Origin: Zetaproteobacteria bacterium CG1_02_53_45
Lineage (GTDB): Bacteria > Pseudomonadota > Zetaproteobacteria > Mariprofundales > Mariprofundaceae
Assembly (NCBI GenBank): GCA_001871925.1
Contig: MNWZ01000086.1
Location: 1-47,756 of the forward strand
Length of the DNA stretch: 47,756 bases
Reading direction: 5' to 3'
Shown here: positions 1-8,706 of the stretch, in pieces
How positions within the stretch are numbered: the first letter of the stretch is position 1
Layout of the letters: each line of letters opens with the position of its first letter
The notes under the pieces: generated by a model
What the model was told of the DNA's origin: nothing
Database searches by the model: none
Seen by the model: the letters and a program-made list of their open reading frames with translations, nothing else
Program-made: the position numbers and the translations under genes

Positions 1-180
1 TGGGCGACCCATGCCGCCAGAGTAATCATTCAGATGCTCTTCAATCCGGATAAGTTCAAGGATGGTCACAAATTGCTGCTGCTTCTCAGTCAGCGGTCCA
101 AGCTCTTCCTCTAGCCATGGAAACAGCGATCCTTGAATTATTAGCCAGCTCTGTGATAATCCCTCTCGAAGATGATTCAT
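1..180 (-). CDS. IS transposase, N-terminal part (runs off window)
   Basis: LEEELGPLTEKQQQFVTILELIRIEEHL motif seen on the minus strand; open to the window edge. Confidence 0.8.
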   Translation of the reverse strand, partial: MNHLREGLSQSWLIIQGSLFPWLEEELGPLTEKQQQFVTILELIRIEEHLNDYSGGMGRP

Positions 181-296
181 CTTTGATCTCCTTTCTGGTT
201 TGGTTGTCGTCGATGACTTACCCTACCAGAAGGGAGTTTTTTCGCCTCTTCTCAAAGGCTGAATTCAGCAGGTTTGAAGACTTTTGCAAGAGGCTC
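1..296 (-). mobile_element. Right-hand part of an IS element (transposase 5' end plus terminal inverted repeat)
   Basis: Minus-strand ORF from ATG at 180 (SD GGAG upstream) reads MNHLREGLSQSWLIIQGSLFPWLEEELGPLTEKQQQFVTILELIRIEEHLNDYSGGMGRP, a typical DDE transposase N-terminus. GACTTTTGCAAGAGGCTC at 279-296 matches 17/18 the inverted end of the IS at 47490-47507. Confidence 0.85.
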
Positions 297-653
297 AGTT
301 TAACCAGAAGTTACAGCGACATGCTGACGATGTATCGCATGATGGTTTTCAATGTGCTGATGCATAACAGGGATGACCATGTAAAGAACTTTGCATTTCT
401 CATGGATGATGATGGTGAGTGGCGGTTGGCACCAGCATACGATTTAACCTGTTCATCTGGACCGGGCGGTGAGCATACGACTGATGTGGCAGGCAAGGGT
501 AGGGATATAACTGAAACGGATATGCTAAAGGTTGCAAGCGATGCAGGGGTCGAGAAATCAACAGCAAGAGATGTAATCGATCAGGTGCAAAGTATCGCGG
601 CTAATTCAGCTGATTATGCTGATCGGGTGGGACTGCCCTGCCTGGCCTCATAA
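297..653 (+). pseudogene. HipA-like protein C-terminal fragment, 5' end removed by IS insertion
   Basis: MVFNVLMHNRDDHVKNFAFLMDDDGEWRLAPAYDLTCS is the HipA_C kinase motif region. Homology-like sequence begins right after the IS TIR at 297; the first 60 codons of the ORF at 117 lie inside the IS. Confidence 0.8.
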
Positions 654-738
654 AACCACATCGCAAAAACTCTTAGTGTGAACAGGCTCTGGTACACCGG
701 ATTTGTTCTGAATCATCTTGTGTGGGTGAAATGAAAAA

Positions 739-760
739 GGCCCGCAATCGCTTGCAGGCC
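739..760 (-). terminator. Hairpin after the distal initiator tRNA
   Basis: GGCCTGCAAGCGATTGCGGGCC then TTTTT on the minus strand. Confidence 0.6.
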
Positions 761-767
761 TTGTGTT

Positions 768-842
<75 letters not shown>

Positions 843-860
843 TCAGGGTATTATAATAAA

Positions 861-900
861 AGGCCCGTAAGTGATCAGGAGGATCGAACTTACGGGCCTT
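861..900 (-). terminator. Hairpin between the two initiator tRNAs
   Basis: AAGGCCCGTAAG...CTTACGGGCCTTTT on the minus strand. Confidence 0.55.
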
Positions 901-905
901 ATGTT

Positions 906-980
<75 letters not shown>

Positions 981-1110
981 TTAAGGAGGCCGAACTATAG
1001 GGGCGAAGATCGATCTGTCAATCGCTATAAAAAGATGCTGCAGTTGCGGTTGACCGGGTAGCATATGCAGATAAAATCCAAACCAACCCCGGCAGCAAAA
1101 GGATCGATTT

Positions 1111-1773
1111 ATCTCTTCCACACCCCAACTGATACTGTTTGATTGCGACGGCACGCTGACCGATTCGCACGGTCTGATTGTCTCTGCCATGCAGCAGGCA
1201 TTTTCACTGGCCGGGCTGCAGCCTCCGTCTGAGCGCCAGGTCTCTGCGATTATCGGCATGTCGCTGCACAGTGCGGTGTTGGCACTGCTCAATGGCCGGG
1301 CTGAAATGCTGGAGCAGGTTATCGACGGGTATCGAGACAGCTATCGCGACAGTGAGTCGCAGGTGTCGCTGTTTCCGCATGTCTCTGAAACTCTGGGAGC
1401 TTTGCGTGAGCGCGGTTACTGGCTGGGTGTGGTGACCGGGAAATCTCATCCGGGTCTGCTGCGTGTACTCGACACATTCGAGCTTGCCGGGCATTTTCTG
1501 GTCCTGCGTACGGCGGACTGTACCCACTCCAAGCCGCATCCGGCCATGGTGCTGGAGTGCATGTCTGAAATGGGTGTTGAAAGTGATCAGGCCGTGGTGG
1601 TGGGGGATGCGCTGTTTGATGTGCAGATGGCCAATGCCGCGAATGTGCGTTCGATCGGTGTCTCATTCGGGGTGGCGGCAGGCAGTGAACTGATGGCTGC
1701 AGGAGCGCAAGCCGTGGTGGATAACTTTGCAGAGCTTCTGGAGTATTTTCCACCTTTGCACAGTCAGCTCTGA
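1111..1773 (+). CDS. HAD-superfamily hydrolase (phosphoglycolate phosphatase-like); start codon uncertain
   Basis: The reading frame upstream of the first ATG (1189) encodes ISSTPQLILFDCDGTLTDSHG, containing the HAD DxD nucleophile motif; later VVGDALFDVQMANAA and SKPHPAMV motifs. Confidence 0.8.
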   Translation: MSSTPQLILFDCDGTLTDSHGLIVSAMQQAFSLAGLQPPSERQVSAIIGMSLHSAVLALLNGRAEMLEQVIDGYRDSYRDSESQVSLFPHVSETLGALRERGYWLGVVTGKSHPGLLRVLDTFELAGHFLVLRTADCTHSKPHPAMVLECMSEMGVESDQAVVVGDALFDVQMANAANVRSIGVSFGVAAGSELMAAGAQAVVDNFAELLEYFPPLHSQL

Positions 1774-1854
1774 TGCTTCACAATAGCTGAGTGCTTATTT
1801 TATGTTACAATAAGCCAAAGCTATGTAGAGAAAGAACAACAGGAGTTGAGTCCC

Positions 1855-4122
1855 ATGCCCAAATTCGTCCGTTATGGCCTGATTGTTATTGTCCTGCTTA
1901 TTGCAGCCCTGCTGGTTGCACCGTTTTTTATCGATGTGAATACATATAAAACCCGGATTGAGCAGACGGTTGAGGATGCCACCGGTCGCAAACTCAGTAT
2001 CGGCAACATCAAGGCCTCGCTGTTTCCATGGATCGGTGTTGAACTGGAAAATGTGCACCTGGCAAATCGACAGGGTTTTTCCGAGCATGATTTTGCCAGT
2101 GTGCAGAAGCTGAATGTGAAGCTGGCCCTGATGCCGCTGTTGTCCAAAAATATCGAGATCAAGACGTTTGAAGTGGGCACGCCTAAAATTTATCTTGAAC
2201 GCCATGCTGATGGTGAAACCAACTGGGGCGACCTTGTTTCAGCCCAGCCTGCCGCAGCCGAGCCGGGTGAAATCAAAGCCGCTGATCAGGAAGCATCTGC
2301 TTCCCCCGCACTGGCAGCCCTGCAGGCGGAATCACTGAACCTGACTGCCGGCGAAGTGACCTGGGTGGATGGCGAAGCTGATCCTGTCGTGCTTGCAGAG
2401 CTGAATGTGGCGCTTAGCGATGTGCAGCTGGAGCGGCCTGTAGCGGTAAAACTCTCGGGTATTCTGTCCGGTAACGCGTTCGAACTGGATGCCAATGTCG
2501 GTCCGATTGGCGATCCGGCCAGGCTTGACCCCGTACTGTTGCCGATTCAGGGACATGTCAAAGCGGCCAATCTTCGTTTGTCACCGTTCAAGGAATTTAT
2601 CAGCGGCTGGCCTGAACAGTTGGGCGACATGAACAGCGCGTCAGTCGACCTGTATGCCAATATTGAACAACGGCCTGCCGGCATCCGTCTGGGTGAAGGC
2701 ACGCTGGCACTGAACTCCAAAATCAATCTGGGTTTAAGCTGGAGAGTTGAGATGGAAGATCAGGATCAGCTGAAAGTGAACAAAGTGGGCGTGGTGGTTA
2801 ACGGTAAAGAGATTCTTGAAGTTAAGGGTAGCGTGAAAAATCTTTCCACGACGCCGAACTTCCAGCTGCGCATCGACAGTCAGCCGCTGGAGCGCAGCTG
2901 GCTGGCCGGATTTGCACCTGAACTGAACAGTATGTATGCCGGGCACCCCGCACCGTGGAAACAGATCAAGCTCGGTACGCTTGTCGCAGGTGACGCCAAG
3001 CAGATGGACATTCGCGATATGCAGTTGATGCTGGATGATGAATTGCTGCAGATTTCCGGCGCTGTGGTTTATGCGACACCGGATATCCGACTGCGTATTG
3101 CCGCGCGCAACCTGCATATGGATCCGTGGCTGCCGCAGGGTAAAGAGCAACCGGCACAGGCTGGCGGGGCAGGAGCAGCCGGCGGCAAACAGGCCGATGC
3201 GGCTGAGCCGGATCTGCGTTTCCTCAAGCCATGGCGTGTGACGGCCAAAATGCAGGCCGATGCCCTGTTTTTGCGTGGGCTGGAGATGCGCAGTTTTAAT
3301 GTCAGTATCAACGGGGCGGACGGTCGCTTTGACCTGAGTCCACTGAGCTTCAAACTCTCCGGCGGCACTGTGACTGAAACTGCCAGTCTGGATGCGGCAT
3401 CCTTTCCGGCCAGGTGGAAAGAGTCGGTGCATATTACCGACGTCAAGGTGGGGCCGCTGCTCAAAGCGCTGGCCGATATGGATATGCTCGAAGGCACCAT
3501 GTCCATGGATACCAGCTTCAGGGCTACAGGTTTAACACCTGCCGGTGTCAAAACACTGAACGGACGCGGCAATGTGATGTTGCGTGACGGCAAGGTTAAA
3601 GGCATTGATATTCCCGGCACGATCAGGAAGTTCACTAATCCGGGGGCGGCAACCGGACCCAATGAAACCGACTTTGCCCAGCTTTCCGGCAGTTTTACAG
3701 TCACCAATGGTGTGGCCGACAATCAGGATCTGTTTATGGCTTCGCCACTGCTGCGTGTGACCGGCAAAGGTATCGTCGATCTGGTCAACAAGAGCATGGA
3801 CTATCATGTTGAGCCGCGCGTGGTGGGCACACTGATCGGGCAGGGCGATGCATCGGCTGTTCGCAAGGGGATCACTGTGCCGCTGCATATTACCGGCCCG
3901 TTTGACGCGCCCAGGGTCAGGCCTGAAATAAACGCCAAAACGCTGATGGAAAATGCCCCGGCTCTGCTTGAAAAAGGAAAAGTCGGCGGTGCGCTGGGCA
4001 AGATTCTCGGCGGCAGGCAGGGTAGTCAGCCGGCACCAGCTGACCAGCAACCGGCAACGCAGCCGGAGTCACCGGAAAAGAAAATTCTCAAAGGTCTTGG
4101 AGGCATGATTCCAGGCTTCTGA
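1855..4122 (+). CDS. AsmA family protein
   Basis: N-terminal TM then DVNTYKTRIEQTVEDATGRKLSIG; long beta-rich body; ATG 1855 preceded by AGGAG. Confidence 0.85.
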   Translation: MPKFVRYGLIVIVLLIAALLVAPFFIDVNTYKTRIEQTVEDATGRKLSIGNIKASLFPWIGVELENVHLANRQGFSEHDFASVQKLNVKLALMPLLSKNIEIKTFEVGTPKIYLERHADGETNWGDLVSAQPAAAEPGEIKAADQEASASPALAALQAESLNLTAGEVTWVDGEADPVVLAELNVALSDVQLERPVAVKLSGILSGNAFELDANVGPIGDPARLDPVLLPIQGHVKAANLRLSPFKEFISGWPEQLGDMNSASVDLYANIEQRPAGIRLGEGTLALNSKINLGLSWRVEMEDQDQLKVNKVGVVVNGKEILEVKGSVKNLSTTPNFQLRIDSQPLERSWLAGFAPELNSMYAGHPAPWKQIKLGTLVAGDAKQMDIRDMQLMLDDELLQISGAVVYATPDIRLRIAARNLHMDPWLPQGKEQPAQAGGAGAAGGKQADAAEPDLRFLKPWRVTAKMQADALFLRGLEMRSFNVSINGADGRFDLSPLSFKLSGGTVTETASLDAASFPARWKESVHITDVKVGPLLKALADMDMLEGTMSMDTSFRATGLTPAGVKTLNGRGNVMLRDGKVKGIDIPGTIRKFTNPGAATGPNETDFAQLSGSFTVTNGVADNQDLFMASPLLRVTGKGIVDLVNKSMDYHVEPRVVGTLIGQGDASAVRKGITVPLHITGPFDAPRVRPEINAKTLMENAPALLEKGKVGGALGKILGGRQGSQPAPADQQPATQPESPEKKILKGLGGMIPGF

Positions 4123-4156
4123 TGACAGGGGAATAGCCGGGTAATCTAAAAAAGAG

Positions 4157-4774
4157 ATGCATGTATTTGAACACCTCCGGTTAAATCCGGAACGACCGCA
4201 GATTCGCCAGATTCGGCGCGCAGTAGAGTTGCTTCGACAGGGGCACTTTGTTGTTGTGCCGACAGATACAACCTATGTGCTGCTCTGCCTGCCGCAGGCC
4301 GGTGACGCGATAGCCGGGATTCGCGCTTTCAGGCGACTGGATGACCACCATATGTGGTCGGTGGTTTGTGCCGATCTGTCACAGGCGGCCAACTGCGTGC
4401 GTATCGATAACGTTGCTCACCGTATTCTGAAACGCTGTTTGCCGGGTCCATACACCTTTATTCTGCCTGCGAGCTCGACGCTGCCGCGCAGGATTTTCGG
4501 TAAACGCAAGGATGTCGGCATCCGTATGCCTGATCATCCGGTTTGTCAGATGCTGCTCGAAGAGCTGGGCGAAGTCGCGCTGGCGACTACACTGCAGCTG
4601 CCCGGTCAGGATGAGCCGGAATATGATCCGGATGAGTTTGTAGCGCGGATCAGACATCTATCCTGTGGCATCATTGATGCAGGTTGGGGAGGGATGGTGC
4701 CGACCACGGTTGTGGATCTGTGTGACGGTGAACCTGTTTTGCTGCGTGAAGGGGCGGGAGAGTGGCCTGCATAA
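4157..4774 (+). CDS. Sua5/YciO/YrdC family protein (YciO-like)
   Basis: GHFVVVPTDTTYVL, CLPGPYTFILPA, VGIRMPDHPVCQMLL motifs. Confidence 0.85.
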   Translation: MHVFEHLRLNPERPQIRQIRRAVELLRQGHFVVVPTDTTYVLLCLPQAGDAIAGIRAFRRLDDHHMWSVVCADLSQAANCVRIDNVAHRILKRCLPGPYTFILPASSTLPRRIFGKRKDVGIRMPDHPVCQMLLEELGEVALATTLQLPGQDEPEYDPDEFVARIRHLSCGIIDAGWGGMVPTTVVDLCDGEPVLLREGAGEWPA

Positions 4775-4873
4775 CAGTTGGGCTGGAAAATTGACTGAAT
4801 TGGCATCCTTCCTGCTGGTGATTCAGGAATAATAAACTAGGCTTGCGCAATCATTATATCAGAGGGGTAAACT

Positions 4874-5398
4874 ATGAAGGCGTTTCTTGAAAAATTATTG
4901 TGGAATTCGCGTTATATGACGCTACTGGCCGTCTGGTCGTGTATAGTCGGCATGGCGCTGTTGTTTATTCTCTCTGCGCTGGATATGGGTAAACTGCTGA
5001 TTGAGTTTATTGATGTCTATTTTATGGGCCATGAATACCCGGCGGGCGACTTCCATACCGCTGTTGTCAGCCATGTGATTACTGCCGTGGATGATTTCCT
5101 GCTGGCCATGGTGCTGCTGATTTTCGGCCTCGGTGTCTACGAGTTGCATATCGATCATATCGAATGTGCGCGTGATAATCCTGCTGCCGGTAAACTGCTG
5201 CAGATCGAAAGCCTGGATGACCTTAAGGATCGCCTGGGCAAAGTGATTCTGATGATTCTGATCGTTGCCTTCTTCAAGAATGTACTGCATGTAAAATTCG
5301 ATGATCCGCTGAACATTCTCTACATGGGCGGCGGCATCTTCCTTGTTGCACTGGCGCTCTACTTCGGCCACAAGGCTGGCGGCAGCCATAAATCGTAA
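4874..5398 (+). CDS. YqhA/UPF0114-like membrane protein
   Basis: Size and FGLGVYEL(H)ID...LDDLKDRLGKVILMILIVAFFK pattern typical of UPF0114. Confidence 0.75.
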   Translation: MKAFLEKLLWNSRYMTLLAVWSCIVGMALLFILSALDMGKLLIEFIDVYFMGHEYPAGDFHTAVVSHVITAVDDFLLAMVLLIFGLGVYELHIDHIECARDNPAAGKLLQIESLDDLKDRLGKVILMILIVAFFKNVLHVKFDDPLNILYMGGGIFLVALALYFGHKAGGSHKS

Positions 5399-5404
5399 GC
5401 TGAC

Positions 5405-6100
5405 ATGACCAGACGGCTGCTCTGGCAACGCATACTCGATGTTTCCCTGTTTGCGGCAACCATGGGCGCTGTTGCCACTTCATTGGTGGAGGGTTTGCCT
5501 GATTGGACAGTGATGGCCGTGCTGGTCTCCTTTGTTGTCATGTTTTTTACACGCTGGTGGGTTGCTGAGGACCGAAAAGTCTGGATGAAGGCCAACTGGT
5601 TTGATCTGGTGCTGGTTGTATTGCTCTCATCCCCGATTTTGCGCATGCTGATGGCACTGCGTCTGGTCGGTCTGGTGCCTGCCTTGCGGATAGGTGTGCT
5701 GATCCGCTCCAACCGCGAGCGGCTGATGCGCATGCTGGTTCTATCGGGCGAAAGCCTGCCCGCGGCCATGGCCATGATTTTCGGCACTGTATTCGTATTC
5801 GGTACCAGCACCTATTTGCTGGAACATGGCCACAACCCCCAGTTCGGGGAGTTGCCGGACGGTCTGTGGTGGGCTTTTGTGACGCTGACGACAGTCGGTT
5901 ACGGAGATATAGTACCTATCACTTCCGGTGGACGCATCGTGGCGGTTTTCACCATGATTTTCGGTATCGTCGTTTACTCACTGGTGATCGCCAACCTGAC
6001 CGTCTTCCTTGAAAACTACGGGCATCAACATGCAGCCGCAAAGAAAACGACGGCAGAAGCCGCTGTGAAAGCTGAGGCCGTCGAGAAAGGTCAGGAATAA
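5405..6100 (+). CDS. Voltage-gated-like potassium channel family protein
   Basis: Selectivity filter TLTTVGYGDIVP with pore and S6-like helices. Confidence 0.9.
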   Translation: MTRRLLWQRILDVSLFAATMGAVATSLVEGLPDWTVMAVLVSFVVMFFTRWWVAEDRKVWMKANWFDLVLVVLLSSPILRMLMALRLVGLVPALRIGVLIRSNRERLMRMLVLSGESLPAAMAMIFGTVFVFGTSTYLLEHGHNPQFGELPDGLWWAFVTLTTVGYGDIVPITSGGRIVAVFTMIFGIVVYSLVIANLTVFLENYGHQHAAAKKTTAEAAVKAEAVEKGQE

Positions 6101-6144
6101 ATGCCTGCTTCGCAGGGATGTCGTGGTTTGCTTAGACGCGCGGT

Positions 6145-6561
6145 TTAACTGGTAATATATTCCTTTAGCCTGGCAATCAGATGCTCTTTTTCGTCGAGCA
6201 TCAGTGCGACCATATCACGCAGTGAAACGATGCCGATGAATGTTTCACCATCAAATACAACCAGATGCCGGCAGCGGTTTTCTTTCATTAAGTCCAGGCA
6301 GCGTTCGACATCCGCATCCGGTTTAACTGCAACCGGAGGCTGGCTTGTGACATCGCCCACCTTCACCCCGGCCGGATCCAGCCCCTCCCCGATGACCCGC
6401 ATCATTAAATCACGTTCGGTGAACAGGCCTTTGATGCCATAGGCGCTGGTTACGGCAATGGAGCCGATATAACGTGTTGCCATCTGTTTTGCCGCATCCA
6501 GTACGGAACTGTTTTCGTCGATGGTCGCGACATTGCGTTGAATTTGTGAAGTGATAATCAT
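6145..6561 (-). CDS. CBS-domain protein
   Basis: MIITSQIQRNVATIDENSSVLDAAKQMATRYIGSIAV...GLFTERDLMMRVI...IGIVSLRDMVALML; GGAGGT SD 4 nt before the ATG at 6561. Confidence 0.87.
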   Translation of the reverse strand: MIITSQIQRNVATIDENSSVLDAAKQMATRYIGSIAVTSAYGIKGLFTERDLMMRVIGEGLDPAGVKVGDVTSQPPVAVKPDADVERCLDLMKENRCRHLVVFDGETFIGIVSLRDMVALMLDEKEHLIARLKEYITS

Positions 6562-6772
6562 AGGACCTCCCGGCAGAACGCAGGCAGCACTACGGCTGCA
6601 GGCATCTATCAGTATAGTCATTGTAACGTGCTTCACAACGTGGGAGATGCAATCGGGTTGTCGCTGTGATATCACTTGCGCGCAATATTTCCCCTGAGTG
6701 GTTGACATAGTCCACTTTAATGAAAAGCCGCTTTTCTGCACACTCTCTTCAGCCAATGAAAAGGAGGCGAAC

Positions 6773-7261
6773 ATGAAAAAGATATTATTAGGACTGTTCA
6801 TTGTTTCATTCTCATCCATATCGGCCTACGCAGGACCACAGGAACGCGGCATGGTGACCGGTGCTGCCGTCGGAGCCACGGCCGGCGCTGTGATTGGTTC
6901 ACAGACCAATGAAACAGCGCAGGGCGCGCTGGTCGGGGCCATGTTCGGTGCTATTGCCGGAGTTATTCTGAGTGACGCCCATGCCGCACCGGTTCAATAT
7001 CGGGGGCATCAAACGGCTGTTATACAGCATCGCGACAGGCATGAGTATCGTGAATATGGTTATCGCGGGCACGATCGTTATGCACATGCTGAGAGAAATC
7101 GTTACGATGACAGGTCAGACTACCGTCATGATCACGAATATCGCGAACACCGTGGGTATGATAAGCGGTCAGCGTACAGGGCGCAGCAGCATCGGGAGTA
7201 TCGTCAGTTCAGTCGTGATCGCCACGGTGATACCAGATATTACGCCCGTTCCGGTTCATAG
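6773..7261 (+). CDS. Glycine-zipper secreted protein with Arg/His/Tyr-rich tail
   Basis: AAGGAGG SD, signal peptide MKKILLGLFIVSFSSISAYA, GAAVGATAGAVIGSQTNETAQGALVGAMFGAIAGV glycine zipper, then charged repeat-like tail. Confidence 0.8.
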   Translation: MKKILLGLFIVSFSSISAYAGPQERGMVTGAAVGATAGAVIGSQTNETAQGALVGAMFGAIAGVILSDAHAAPVQYRGHQTAVIQHRDRHEYREYGYRGHDRYAHAERNRYDDRSDYRHDHEYREHRGYDKRSAYRAQQHREYRQFSRDRHGDTRYYARSGS

Positions 7262-7405
7262 AACCTGAAGCAGGTGATGATACCACCACACCTGAGTGAA
7301 AAGGTTCATTGAGCATTAGCGGGGGATCAACACACTCTTATAAGATTCAGGCTTAACATTTCATGAAGAAAACTTCCTGAAAAAGTCGCGAAGGACCAAT
7401 AAAAA

Positions 7406-7430
7406 GGGGCGCCGATCGGCGCCCCTTTTG
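7406..7430. terminator. Bidirectional intrinsic terminator
   Basis: AAAAAGGGGCGCCGATCGGCGCCCCTTTT perfect hairpin between convergent genes. Confidence 0.85.
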
Positions 7431-7445
7431 TGTTTGAACGGTTGA

Positions 7446-8648
7446 TTAAGCCAGTGTTGCAGCGGCTTTGGCAATGCGGTTGACCGCATCTTCGAGCGTA
7501 TCCTGGCTGACTGCATAGGAGAAACGCAGGTGGCCGGGAGAGCCGAATTCCGTACCCGGCACAAGGGCGACTCCAGCCTCATCCAACAGCCATTCGCAAA
7601 CCTTCAGATCATCGTCAAGTGTTAAACCGGACGGTGTCGTTTTGCCGAGCCAGCCCGTCACAGAAGGGAAAACGTAAAATGCGCCGTCGGGTTTGATGCA
7701 GTGCATGCCGTCAATAGCGTTAATCGCATCAACCAGCCAGTTGCGACGGAGTTCGTAGGTGCGCACCATCTCATCAAGTGCATCGGTCGGACCTGTCAGG
7801 GCAGCCAGAGCGGCTTTCTGGGCGATTGAATTGGGATTGGATGTGCTCTGACTCTGGATCTTTTCCATCGCCTTGATGATTGTTGCAGGGCCGGCACAGA
7901 AGCCGATACGCCAGCCGGTCATGCAATATGCCTTGGATACGCCATTGAGTGTGATGGTCTGATCTTTCAGGTCGGGATTAACCTGCGCAAAGGTGACAAA
8001 TTCTTTGCCGTCAAAGAGGATTTTTTCATACATGTCGTCAGTAGCGACAATCAGGCCGGGGTGTTTACGCACCACCTCGCCGATACTGGCCAGCTCTTCA
8101 CGGGTATAGGCCATGCCGGTCGGGTTGGAAGGGGAGTTCAGGAACAGTACCTTGCAACGGTGGCAGAGTACCTCTTCCAGTTGCGTTGCGGTAATTTTAA
8201 AGCCGGATTCAGCGCTGGTTTCAACAATGACCGGAACACCTTCTGTCAGTTTTACCATATCCGGGTAGGAAACCCAGTAGGGGGCCGGGATAATGGCCCG
8301 CTCACCCGGATTCATGACTGCCATCAGCAGGTTGAAAATACACTGCTTGCCGCCGGTGGAAACAAGAATCTCCGCGGCCGAGTAGTCCAGGTCATTGTCG
8401 CGCCTGAATTTGTCAGCTACCGCCTGGCGCAGCTCAGGTATACCGGCTACGGCCGTGTAGCGGGTGAAGCCTGAGTTGATTGCTGCAATGCCGGCTTCAC
8501 GGGCTGCCTGCGGCGTTTCGAAATCGGGTTCGCCTACGGAGAGCGAAATGATACTTTTACCGGCGGCGCGCATCTCTGCGGCCTTGGCGGTAATAGCCAG
8601 AGTGGCCGATGGTTTAACCTGTTGGACTCGGATAGATAATCGTTTCAT
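7446..8648 (-). CDS. Pyridoxal-phosphate aspartate aminotransferase (class I/II)
   Basis: SVGEPDFETP, NSPSNPTGMAY, NGVSKAYCMTGWRIGF (PLP lysine), LRFSYAVS. Confidence 0.93.
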   Translation of the reverse strand: MKRLSIRVQQVKPSATLAITAKAAEMRAAGKSIISLSVGEPDFETPQAAREAGIAAINSGFTRYTAVAGIPELRQAVADKFRRDNDLDYSAAEILVSTGGKQCIFNLLMAVMNPGERAIIPAPYWVSYPDMVKLTEGVPVIVETSAESGFKITATQLEEVLCHRCKVLFLNSPSNPTGMAYTREELASIGEVVRKHPGLIVATDDMYEKILFDGKEFVTFAQVNPDLKDQTITLNGVSKAYCMTGWRIGFCAGPATIIKAMEKIQSQSTSNPNSIAQKAALAALTGPTDALDEMVRTYELRRNWLVDAINAIDGMHCIKPDGAFYVFPSVTGWLGKTTPSGLTLDDDLKVCEWLLDEAGVALVPGTEFGSPGHLRFSYAVSQDTLEDAVNRIAKAAATLA

Positions 8649-8706
8649 ACCCTTAATGTTGCCACGGAAATGCGAATGCTCAAGAGGGGTGTTGAAAGGA
8701 GGCGAA

